Shown here in pieces: positions 45,300 through 58,500 of a DNA stretch of 64,000 nt. The DNA lies in contig CANNZV010002307.1 in assembly GCA_947561585.1 (NCBI GenBank), positions 40,293 through 104,292 on the forward strand, read 5' to 3'. Each line of letters starts with the position of its first letter. Position 1 is the first letter of the stretch. The notes under the pieces were generated by a model. The model was not told the origin of the DNA. It saw only the letters and a list, made by a program, of their open reading frames with translations, and ran no database searches. Both the position numbers and the translations under genes were made by a program. The stretch is from Caprella mutica (lineage: Eukaryota; Arthropoda; Malacostraca; Amphipoda; Caprellidae).

Positions 45300-48030
45300 A
45301 GATCTATTTACAGCAAAGGATCTACCTACAGTGAAGGATCTATCGACTAAAATGATATATATACAGCAAAGGATCTATCCACAACAAAGAATCTATCTAC
45401 AGCAAAGAATCTATCTACAGTAAAGGATCTATCTAGAGTAAAGAATCTATCTACAACAAAGGATCTATCTACAGCAAAGGATCTAACTACTACAAGGGAT
45501 ATATCTACAGTAAAGGATCTATCAACAGCAAAGGATCTATCTACAGCAAAGGATCCATCTACAGCAAAGGATCTATTTATAGCGGAGAATCTTTCTACCA
45601 CAAAGGATTAAATACAGTAAGGGATCTTTTTGCAGCGAAGGATCAATCTACAGCAAAGGATCTATTTACAGCGAAGGATGGATCAACAGCAAAGGATCTA
45701 TCTACAGCAAAGGATCTTTCTTCAGAAAAGGATCTATCTACAGCAAATGATCTATCTACAGCAAATGATCTATCTACAGCAAAGGATATTTCTACAGTGA
45801 AGGAGCTCCATACAGCCAAAGAAACCATTCACAGCAAAAATCTATCTACAGCAAAGTGATCTATCTACAGTAAGGGTTATATCTACAGCAAAGAATCTAT
45901 CTTCAGCAAACGATCTATCTACAGCAAAGGATCTATCTACAGCAAAGGACCTATCTACAGTAAGGGATCTATCTACAGCAAATAATCTATCTACAGCAAA
46001 GTGATCTATCTACAGTGAGGGATCTATCTACAGCAAAGAATCTATCTACACCAAAGGATCTATCTACAGCGAAAAATCTGTCAACAGCAAAGGATCTATC
46101 TACTGCAAAGGATCAATTTACAGCAGAAGATCTTTCTACAGCAGAGGATCTTTCAACAGAAAAGGATCTCTCTACAGCAAAGGATCTATTTACAGTATGG
46201 GATCTATCTACAACAAAGGATTTATCTACAGTAAAGGATCTATCTACAGAAAATGATCTACCTACAGAAAAGGATTTATCTACAGCAAAGAATCTATCTA
46301 CAGCAAAGGATCTATCTACGGCAAAGGATCTATCTACGGCGGAGGATTTATTTATTTATAGCAAAGGATCTTAGATCTATTTACAGCAAAGGATCTATCT
46401 ACAGTAAAGGATCTATCGACTAAAAGGATATATCTACAGTAAAGGATCTATTTACAACAAAGAATCTATCTACAGCAAAGAATCTATCTACTGCAAAGTA
46501 TCTATCTACAGCAAAGGATCCATCTACAGCAAAGGATCTATTTATAGCGGAGAATCTTTCTACCACAAAGGATTTAATACAGCAAAGGATCTTTCTTCAG
46601 CAAAGGATCTATCTACAGCAAATGATCTATCTACAGCAAAGGATCTATTTAAAGCGGAGAATCTTTCTACCACAAAGGATTTAATACAGCAAAGGATCTT
46701 TCTTCAGCAAAGGATCTATCTACAGCAAAGTATCTATCTACAGCAAAGGATCTATCTACAGCAAAGGACCTATCTGGAGTAAGGGATCTATTTACAGCGG
46801 AGGATCAATCTACAGCAAAGGATGTATCTGCAGCAAAGGATCTATTTACAGCATAGGATCCATCTACAGCAAATGATCTATCTACAGTAAGGGATCTTTT
46901 GGCAGCGAAGGATCAATCTACAGCAAAGGATCTATTTACAGCGAAGGATGGATCTACAGCAAAGGATCTATCTACAGCAAAGGATCTATCTACAGCAAAG
47001 GATCTATCTACAGTCAAGGATATATTTACTGCAACGGATCTATCTTCAGCAGAGGATCAATCTACAGTTAAGGATCTATCTTCAGCAAAGGATCTATCTA
47101 CAGCAAAGGATCTATATAAAGCCAATGATTTATCTATAACAAAGGATCTATTTACAGCAGGGGAACTTTATACAGCAAAGGATCTATCTACAGCAAACGA
47201 TCTATCTACAGCAAAGTAATCTATCTACAGTGAGGGATCTATCTACAGCAAAGAATCTATCTACACCAAAGGATCTTTCTACAACAAAGGATCTATCTAC
47301 AGTAAAGGATCTATTTACAGCGAAGGATCTATTTACAGTAAAGGATCTATCTACAGCAAAGTATCTATCTAAGACAAACGTTTTATCTACAGCAAAGGAG
47401 CTATCTACAGCTAAGGATCCATCTACAGCAAAGGATCTATATATAGCAAAGGATCTATCTACAGCAAAGGATCTATTTACAGCAAAGGATCTATCTACAG
47501 CAAAGGATCTATCTACAGCAAATGATCTATCTACAGCAAAGGATATTTCTACAGTGAAGGAGCTCCATAAAGCCAAAGAAACCATTCACAGCAAAAATCT
47601 ATCTACAGCAAAGTGATCTATTTACAGTAAGGGTTATATCTACAGCAAAGAATCTATCTTCAGCAAACGATCTATCTACAGCAAAGGATCTATCTACAGC
47701 AAAGGACCTATCTACAGTAAGGGATCTATCTACAGCAAATAATCTATCTACAGCAAAGTGATCTATCTACAGTAAGGGATCTATCTACAGCAAAGAATCT
47801 ATCTACACCAAAGGATCTATCTACAGCGAAAAATCTGTCAACAGCAAAGGATCTATCTACTGCAAAGGATCAATTTACAGCAGAAGATCTTTCTACAGCA
47901 GAGGATCTTTCAACAGAAAAGGATCTCTCTACAGCAAAGGATCTATTTACAGTATGGGATCTATCTACAACAAAGGTTTTATCTACAGTAAAGGATCTAT
48001 ATACAGAAAATGATCTACCTACAGAAAAGG
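45300..48030. repeat. Satellite segment duplicated at 52797-55570 (offset 7497)
   Basis: The rare variant CGACTAAAATGATATAT at 45344 recurs at 52841, and later landmarks follow at offsets of 7497-7501, rising to 7537 after two extra monomers (36 bp) in the right copy near 54950. The 3208-bp tandem pair lies between the copies. Confidence 0.7.
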
Positions 48031-49623
48031 ATTTATCTACAGCAAAGGATCTATCTACAGCAAAGGATCTATCTACAGCAAAGGATCTATCTACAGCAAA
48101 GGATCTATCTACGGCAAAGGATCTATCTACGGCGAAGGATTTATTTATTTATTTATAGCAAAGGATCTTAGATCTGTTTACAGCAAAGGATCTACCTACA
48201 GTAAAGGATCTATCGACTAAAAGGATATATCTACAGTAAAGGATCTATTTACAACAAAGAATCTATCTACAGCAAAGAATCTATCTACAGTAAAGGATCT
48301 ATTTACAATAAAGGATCTTTCTACAGCAAAGGATCTAACTACTACAAGGGATATATCTACAGTAAAGGATCTATCTACTGCAAAGTATCTATCTACAGCA
48401 AAGGATCCATCTACAGCAAAGGATCTATTTATAGCGGAGAATCTATCTACCACAAAGGATTTAATACAGCAAAGGATCTTTCTTCAGCAAAGGATCTATC
48501 TACAGCAAAGTATCTATCTACAGCAAAGGATCTATCTACAGCAAAGGACCTATCTGGAGTAAGGGATCTATTTACAGCGAAGGATCAATCTATAGCAAAG
48601 GATGTATCTGCAGCAAAGGATCTATTTACAGCATAGGATCCATCTACAGCAAATGATCTATCTACAGTAAGGGATCTTTTGGCAGCGAAGGATCAATCTA
48701 CAGCAAAGGATCTATTTACAGCGAAGGATGGATCTACAGCAAAGGATCTATCTACAGCAAAGGATCTATCTACAGCAAAGGATCTATCTACAGTCAAGGA
48801 TATATTTACTGCAACGGATCTATCTTCAGCAAAGGATCAATCTACAGTTAAGGATCTATCTTCAGCAAAGGATCTAACTACAGCAAAGGATCTATATAAA
48901 GCCAATGATTTATCTACAACAAAGGATCTATTTACAGCAGGGGAACTTTATACAGCAAAGGATCTATCTACAGCAAACGATCTATCTACAGCAAAGTAAT
49001 CTATCTACAGTAAGGGATCTATCTACAGCAAAGAATCTATCTACACCAAAGGATCTTTCTACATCGCAGGATCTGTCAACAGCGAAAGATCTATCTACAG
49101 TGAATGATCTATTTACAGCAAAGGATCTATCTACAGCAAAGGTTCTATCTACAGTAAAGGATCTATCTACAGCAAAGTATCTATCTAAGACAAACGATTT
49201 ATATACAGCAAAGGAGCTATCTACAGCTAAAAATCCATCTACAGCAAAGGATCTATCTACAGTAAAGGATCTATCTACTACAAAGGATCTATCTATAGCA
49301 AAGGATCTATCTACAGCAAAGGATCTATCTACAGCAAAGGATCTATCTACAGCAAATGATCAATCTACAGCAAAGGATATTTCTACAGTGAAGGAGCTCT
49401 ATACAGCCAAAGAATCCATTCACAACAAAAATCTGTCTACAGCAAAGTGATCTATCTACAGTAAGGGATATATCTACAGCAAAGAATCTATCTTCAGCAA
49501 ACGATCTATCTACAGCAAAGGATCTATCTACAGCAAAGGATCTATCTACGGCGAAGGATTTATTTATTTATTTATAGAAAAGGATCTTAGATCTATTTAC
49601 AGCAAAGGATCTACCTACAGTGA
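46416..49623. repeat. 3208-bp tandem satellite unit, copy 1
   Basis: Every landmark from the TCGAC at 46416 onward recurs exactly 3208 bp later, starting at TCGAC 49624. Copy 2 therefore begins where copy 1 ends. The junction at 49620-49624 reads CTACAGTGATCGAC, whereas related copies at 45330 and 52830 have AAGGATCT between GTG and ATCGAC. Eight bases are missing at the breakpoint. Confidence 0.85.
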
Positions 49624-52600
49624 TCGACTAAAAGGATATATCTACAGTAAAGGATCTATTTACAACAAAGAATCTATCTACAGCAAAGAATCTATCTACT
49701 GCAAAGTATCTATCTACAGCAAAGGATCCATCTACAGCAAAGGATCTATTTATAGCGGAGAATCTTTCTACCACAAAGGATTTAATACAGCAAAGGATCT
49801 TTCTTCAGCAAAGGATCTATCTACAGCAAATGATCTATCTACAGCAAAGGATCTATTTAAAGCGGAGAATCTTTCTACCACAAAGGATTTAATACAGCAA
49901 AGGATCTTTCTTCAGCAAAGGATCTATCTACAGCAAAGTATCTATCTACAGCAAAGGATCTATCTACAGCAAAGGACCTATCTGGAGTAAGGGATCTATT
50001 TACAGCGGAGGATCAATCTACAGCAAAGGATGTATCTGCAGCAAAGGATCTATTTACAGCATAGGATCCATCTACAGCAAATGATCTATCTACAGTAAGG
50101 GATCTTTTGGCAGCGAAGGATCAATCTACAGCAAAGGATCTATTTACAGCGAAGGATGGATCTACAGCAAAGGATCTATCTACAGCAAAGGATCTATCTA
50201 CAGCAAAGGATCTATCTACAGTCAAGGATATATTTACTGCAACGGATCTATCTTCAGCAGAGGATCAATCTACAGTTAAGGATCTATCTTCAGCAAAGGA
50301 TCTATCTACAGCAAAGGATCTATATAAAGCCAATGATTTATCTATAACAAAGGATCTATTTACAGCAGGGGAACTTTATACAGCAAAGGATCTATCTACA
50401 GCAAACGATCTATCTACAGCAAAGTAATCTATCTACAGTGAGGGATCTATCTACAGCAAAGAATCTATCTACACCAAAGGATCTTTCTACAACAAAGGAT
50501 CTATCTACAGTAAAGGATCTATTTACAGCGAAGGATCTATTTACAGTAAAGGATCTATCTACAGCAAAGTATCTATCTAAGACAAACGTTTTATCTACAG
50601 CAAAGGAGCTATCTACAGCTAAGGATCCATCTACAGCAAAGGATCTATATATAGCAAAGGATCTATCTACAGCAAAGGATCTATTTACAGCAAAGGATCT
50701 ATCTACAGCAAAGGATCTATCTACAGCAAATGATCTATCTACAGCAAAGGATATTTCTACAGTGAAGGAGCTCCATACAGCCAAAGAAACCATTCACAGC
50801 AAAAATCTATCTACAGCAAAGTGATCTATTTACAGTAGGGGTTATATCTACAGCAAAGAATCTATCTTCAGCAAACGATCTATCTACAGCAAAGGATCTA
50901 TCTACAGCAAAGGACCTATCTACAGTAAGGGATCTATCTACAGCAAATAATCTATCTACAGCAAAGTGATCTATCTACAGTAAGGGATCTATCTACAGCA
51001 AAGAATCTATCTACACCAAAGGATCTATCTACAGCGAAAAATCTGTCAACAGCAAAGGATCTATCTACTGCAAAGGATCAATTTACAGCAGAAGATCTTT
51101 CTACAGCAGAGGATCTTTCAACAGAAAAGGATCTCTCTACAGCAAAGGATCTATTTACAGTATGGGATCTATCTACAACAAAGGTTTTATCTACAGTAAA
51201 GGATCTATATACAGAAAATGATCTACCTACAGAAAAGGATTTATCTACAGCAAAGGATCTATCTACAGCAAAGGATCTATCTACAGCAAAGGATCTATCT
51301 ACAGCAAAGGATCTATCTACGGCAAAGGATCTATCTACGGCGAAGGATTTATTTTTTTATTTATAGCAAAGGATCTTAGATCTGTTTACAGCAAAGGATC
51401 TACCTACAGTAAAGGATCTATCGACTAAAAGGATATATCTACAGTAAAGGATCTATTTACAACAAAGAATCTATCTACAGCAAAGAATCTATCTACAGTA
51501 AAGGATCTATCTACAATAAAGGATCTTTCTACAGCAAAGGATCTAACTACTACAAGGGATATATCTACAGTAAAGGATCTATCTACTGCAAAGTATCTAT
51601 CTACAGCAAAGGATCCATCTACAGCAAAGGATCTATTTATAGCGGAGAATCTATCTACCACAAAGGGTTTAATACAGCAAAGGATCTTTCTTCAGCAAAG
51701 GATCTATCTACAGCAAAGTATCTATCTACAGCAAAGGATCTATCTACAGCAAAGGACCTATCTGGAGTAAGGGATCTATTTACAGCGAAGGATCAATCTA
51801 TAGCAAAGGATGTATCTGCAGCAAAGGATCTATTTACAGCATAGGATCCATCTACAGCAAATGATCTATCTACAGTAAGGGATCTTTTGGCAGCGAAGGA
51901 TCAATCTACAGCAAAGGATCTATTTACAGCGAAGGATGGATCTACAGCAAAGGATCTATCTACAGCAAAGGATCTATCTACAGCAAAGGATCTATCTACA
52001 GTCAAGGATATATTTACTGCAACGGATCTATCTTCAGCAAAGGATCAATCTACAGTTAAGGATCTATCTTCAGCAAAGGATCTAACTACAGCAAAGGATC
52101 TATATAAAGCCAATGATTTATCTACAACAAAGGATCTATTTACAGCAGGGGAACTTTATACAGCAAAGGATCTATCTACAGCAAACGATCTATCTACAGC
52201 AAAGTAATCTATCTACAGTAAGGGATCTATCTACAGCAAAGAATCTATCTACACCAAAGGATCTTTCTACATCGCAGGATCTGTCAACAGCGAAAGATCT
52301 ATCTACAGTGAATGATCTATTTACAGCAAAGGATCTATCTACAGCAAAGGTTCTATCTACAGTAAAGGATCTATCTACAGCAAAGTATCTATCTAAGACA
52401 AACGATTTATATACAGCAAAGGAGCTATCTACAGCTAAAAATCCATCTACAGCAAAGGATCTATCTACAGTAAAGGATCTATCTACTACAAAGGATCTAT
52501 CTATAGCAAAGGATCTATCTACAGCAAAGGATCTATCTACAGCAAAGGATCTATTTACAGCAAATGATCAATCTACAGCAAAGGATATTTCTACAGTGAA

Positions 52601-52830
52601 GGAGCTCTATACAGCCAAAGAATCCATTCACAACAAAAATCTGTCTACAGCAAAGTGATCTATCTACAGTAAGGGATATATCTACAGCAAAGAATCTATC
52701 TTCAGCAAACGATCTATCTACAGCAAAGGATCTATCTACAGCAAAGGATCTATCTACGGCGAAGGATTTATTTATTTATTTATAGAAAAGGATCTTAGAT
52801 CTATTTACAGCAAAGGATCTACCTACAGTG
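49624..52830. repeat. 3208-bp tandem satellite unit, copy 2
   Basis: This is the direct tandem copy of 46416-49623, nearly identical in monomer order. Small differences are visible, such as ATTTATTTTTTTATTTATAG near 51349 and CATACAGCC near 50774 against CATAAAGCC near 47566. It ends at ACCTACAGTG 52821-52830, the counterpart of the breakpoint. Confidence 0.85.
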
Positions 52831-55589
52831 AAGGATCTATCGACTAAAATGATATATATACAGCAAAGGATCTATCCACAACAAAGAATCTATCTACAGC
52901 AAAGAATCTATCTACAGTAAAGGATCTATCTAGAGTAAAGAATCTATCTACAACAAAGGATCTATCTACAGCAAAGGATCTAACTACTACAAGGGATATA
53001 TCTACAGTAAAGGATCTATCAACAGCAAAGGATCTATCTACAGCAAAGGATCCATCTACAGCAAAGGATCTATTTATAGCGGAGAATCTTTCTACCACAA
53101 AGGATTAAATACAGTAAGGGATCTTTTTGCAGCGAAGGATCAATCTACAGCAAAGGATCTATTTACAGCGAAGGATGGATCAACAGCAAAGGATCTATCT
53201 ACAGCAAAGGATCTTTCTTCAGAAAAGGATCTATCTACAGCAAATGATCTATCTACAGCAAATGATCTATCTACAGCAAAGGATATTTCTACAGTGAAGG
53301 AGCTCCATACAGCCAAAGAAACCATTCACAGCAAAAATCTATCTACAGCAAAGTGATCTATCTACAGTAAGGGTTATATCTACAGCAAAGAATCTATCTT
53401 CAGCAAACGATCTATCTACAGCAAAGGATCTATCTACAGCAAAGGACCTATCTACAGTAAGGGATCTATCTACAGCAAATAATCTATCTACAGCAAAGTG
53501 ATCTATCTACAGTAAGGGATCTATCTACAGCAAAGAATCTATCTACACCAAAGGATCTATCTACAGCGAAAAATCTGTCAACAGCAAAGGATCTATCTAC
53601 TGCAAAGGATCAATTTACAGCAGAAAATCTTTCTACAGCAGAGGATCTTTCAACAGAAAAGGATCTCTCTACAGCAAAGGATCTATTTACAGTATGGGAT
53701 CTATCTACAACAAATGTTTTATCTACAGTAAAGGATCTATCTACAGAAAATGATCTACCTACAGAAAAGGATTTATCTACAGCAAAGAATCTATCTACAG
53801 CAAAGGATCTATCTACGGCAAAGGATCTATCTACGGCGAAGGATTTATTTATTTATTTATAGCAAAGGATCTTAGATCTATTTACAGCAAAGGATCTATC
53901 TACAGTAAAGGATCTATCGACTAAAAGGATATATCTACAGTAAAGGATCTATTTACAACAAAGAATCTATCTACAGCAAAGAATCTATCTACTGCAAAGT
54001 ATCTATCTACAGCAAAGGATCCATCTACAGCAAAGGATCTATTTATAGCGGAGAATCTTTCTACCACAAAGGATTTAATACAGCAAAGGATCTTTCTTCA
54101 GCAAAGGATCTATCTACAGCAAATGATCTATCTACAGCAAAGGATCTATTTAAAGCGGAGAATCTTTCTACCACAAAGGATTTAATACAGCAAAGGATCT
54201 TTCTTCAGCAAAGGATCTATCTACAGCAAAGTATCTATCTACAGCAAAGGATCTATCTACAGCAAAGGACCTATCTGGAGTAAGGGATCTATTTACAGCG
54301 GAGGATCGATCTACAGCAAAGGATGTATCTGCAGCAAAGGATCTATTTACAGCATAGGATCCATCTACAGCAAATGATCTATCTACAGTAAGGGATCTTT
54401 TGGCAGCGAAGGATCAATCTACAGCAAAGGATCTATTTACAGCGAAGGATATATCTACAGCAAAGGATCTATCTACAGCAAAGGATCTATCTACAGCAAA
54501 GGATCTATCTACAGTCAAGGATATATTTACTGCAACGGATCTATCTTCAGCAGAGGATCAATCTACAGTTAAGGATCTATCTTCAGCAAAGGATCTATCT
54601 ACAGCAAAGGATCTATTTAAAGTCAATGATTTATCTATAACAAAGGATCTATTAACAGCAGGGGAACTTTATACAGCAAAGGATCTATCTCCAGCAAACG
54701 ATCTATCTACATCAAAGTAATCTATCTACAGTGAGGGATCTATCTACAGCAAAGAATCTATCTACACCAAAGGATCTTTCTACAACAAAGGATCTATCTA
54801 CAGTAAAGGATCTATTTACAGCAAAGGATCTATTTACAGTAAAGGATCTATCTACAGCAAAGTATCTATCTAAGACAAACGTTTTATCTACAGCAAAGGA
54901 GCTATCTACAGCTAAGGATCCATCTACAGCAAAGGATCTATCTACAGTAAAGGATCTATCTACTGCAAAGGATCTATATATAGCAAAGGATCTATCTACA
55001 GCAAAGGATCTATTTACAGCAAAGGATCTATCTACAGCAAAGGATCTATCTACAGCAAATGATCTATCTACAGCAAAGGATATTTCTACAGTGAAGGAGC
55101 TCCATACAGCCAAAGAAACCATTCACAGCAAAAATCTATCTACAGCAAAGTGATCTATTTACAGTAAGGGTTATATCTACAGCAAAGAATCTATCTTCAG
55201 CAAACGATCTATCTACAGCAAAGGATCCATCTACAGCAAAGGACCTATCTACAGTAAGGGATCTATCTACAGCAAATAATCTATCTACAGCAAAGTGATC
55301 TATCTACAGTAAGGGATCTATCTACAGCAAAGAATCTATATACACCAAAGGATCTATCTACAGCGAAAAATCTGTCAACAGCAAAGGATCTATCTACTGC
55401 AAAGGATCAATTTACAGCAGAAGATCTTTCTACAGCAGAGGATCTTTCAACAGAAAAGGATCTCTCTACAGCAAAGGATCTATTTACAGTATGGGATCTA
55501 TCTACAACAAAGGTTTTATCTACAGTAAAGGATCTATATACAGAAAATGATCTACCTACAGAAAAGGATTTATCTACAGCAAAGGATCT

Positions 55590-58500
55590 AACTACAGCAA
55601 AGGATCTATATAAAGCCAATGATTTATCTACAACAAAGGATCTATTTACAGCAGGGGAACTTTATACAGCAAAGGATCTATCTACAGCAAACGATCTATC
55701 TACAGCAAAGTAATCTATCTACAGTAAGGGATCTATCTACAGCAAAGAATCTATCTACACCAAAGGATCTTTCTACATCGCAGGATCTGTCAACAGCAAA
55801 AGATCTATCTACAGTGAATGATCTATTTACAGCAAAGGATCTATCTACAGCAAAGGTTCTATCTACAGTAAAGGATCTATCTACAGCAAAGTATCTATCT
55901 AAGACAAACGATTTATATACAGCAAAGGAGCTATCTACAGCTAAAAATCCATCTACAGAAAAGGATCTATCTACAGTAAAGGATCTATCTACTACAAAGG
56001 ATCTATCTATAGCAAAGGATCTATCTACAGCAAAGGATCTATCTACAGCAAAGGATCTATCTACAGCAAATGATCAATCTACAGCAAAGGATATTTCTAC
56101 AGTGAAGGAGCTCTATACAGCCAAAGAATCCATTCACAACAAAAATCTGTCTACAGCAAAGTGATCTATCTACAGTAAGGGATATATCTACAGCAAAGAA
56201 TCTATCTTCAGCAAACGATCTATCTACAGCAAATAATCTATCTACAGCAAAGTGATCTATCTACAGTAAGGGATCTATCTACAGCAAAGAATCTATCTAC
56301 AGTAAAGGATCTATCTACAGTAAAGGATCTATCTACAGCAAAGGATCTACCTACAGTAAAGGATCTATCGACTAAAAGGATATATCTACAGCAAAGGATC
56401 TATCTACAACAAAGAATCTATCTACAGCAAAGAATCTATCTACAGTAAAGGATCTATCTACAGTAAAGGATCTATCTACAGCAAAGGATCTATCTACAGC
56501 AAAGGATCTAACTACTACAAGGGATATATCTACAGTAAAGGATCTATCAACAGCAAAGGATCTATCTACAGCAAAGGATCCATCTACAGCAAAGGATCTT
56601 TTTATAGGGGAGAATCTCTCTACCACAAAGGATTTAATACAGCAAATGATCTAACTACTACAAGGGATATATCTACAGTAAAGGATCTATCTACTACAAA
56701 GGATCTATCTATAGCAAAGGATCTATCTACAGCAAAGGATCTATCTACAGCAAAGGATCTATCTACAGCAAATGATCAATCTACAGCAAAGGATATTTCT
56801 ACAGTGAAGGAGCTCTATACAACCAAAGAATCCATTCACAGCAAAAATATATCTACAGCAAAGTGATCTATTTACAGTAAGGGATATATCTACAGCAAAG
56901 AATCTATCTAGAGCAAACGATCTATCTACAGCAAAGAATCTATCTTCAGCAAACGATCTATCTACAGCAAAGGATCTATCTACAGCAAATAATCTATCTA
57001 CAGCAAAGTGATCTATCTACAGTAAGGATCTATCTACAGCAAAGAATCTATCTACATCAAAGGATCTATCTACAGCGAAAAATCTGTCAACAGCAAAGGA
57101 TCTATCTACTGCATAGGATCAATTTACAGCAAAAGATCTTTCTACAGCAGAGAATCTTTCTACAGAAAAGGATCTCTCTACAGCAAAGGATCTATTTACA
57201 GTATGGGATCTATCTACAACAAAGGTTTTATCTACAGTAAAGGATCTATATACAGAAAATGATCTACCTACAGAAAAGGATTTATCTACAGCAAAGGATC
57301 TATCTACAGCAAAGGATCTATCTACAGCAAAGGATCTATCTACAGCAAAGGATCTATCTACGGCAAAGGATCTATCTACGGCGAAGGATTTATTTATTTA
57401 TTTATAGCAAAGGATCTATCTACGGCGAAGGATTTATTTATTTATTTATAGCAAAGGATCTTAGATCTATTTACAGCAAAGGATCTACCTACAGTAAAGG
57501 ATCTATCGACTAAAAGGATATATCTACAGTAAAGGATCTATTTACAACTTAGAATCTATCTACAGCAAAGAATCTATCTACAGTAAAGGATCTATCTACA
57601 ATAAAGGATCTATCTACAGCAAAGGATCTAACTACTACAAGGGATATGTCTACAGTAAAGGATCTATCTACTGCAAAGTATCTATCTACAGCAAAGGATC
57701 CATCTACAGCAAAGGATCTATTTATAGCGGAGAATCTTTCTACCACAAAGGATTTAATACAGCAAAGGATCTTTCTTCAGCAAAGGATCTATCTACAGCA
57801 AAGTATCTATCTACAGCAAAGGATCTATCTACAGCAAAGGACCTATCTGGAGTAAGGGATCTATTTACAGCGAAGGATCAATCTATAGCAAAGGATGTAT
57901 CTGCAGCAAAGGATCTATTTACAGCATAGGATCCATCTACAGCAAATGATCTATCTACAGTAAGGGATCTTTTGGCAGCGAAGGATCAATCTACAGCAAA
58001 GGATCTATTTACAGCGAAGGATGGATCTACAGCAAAGGATCTATCTACAGCAAAGGATCTATCTACAGCAAAGGATCTATCTACAGTCAAGGATATATTT
58101 ACTGCAACGGATCTATCTTCAGCAAAGGATCAATCTACAGTTAAGGATCTATCTCCAGCAAAGGATCTAACTACAGCAAAGGATCTATATAAAGCCAATG
58201 ATTTATCTACAACAAAGGATCTATTTACAGCAGGGGAACTTTATACAGCAAAGGATCTATCTACAGCAAACGATCTATCTACAGCAAAGTAATCTATCTA
58301 CAGTAAGGGATCTATCTACAGCAAAGAATCTATCTACACCAAAGGATCTTTCTACATCGCAGGATCTGTCAACAGCAAAAGATCTATCTACAGTGAATGA
58401 TCTATTTACAGCAAAGGATCTATCTACAGCAAAGGTTCTATCTACAGTAAAGGATCTATCTACAGCAAAGTATCTATCTAAGACAAACGATTTATATACA

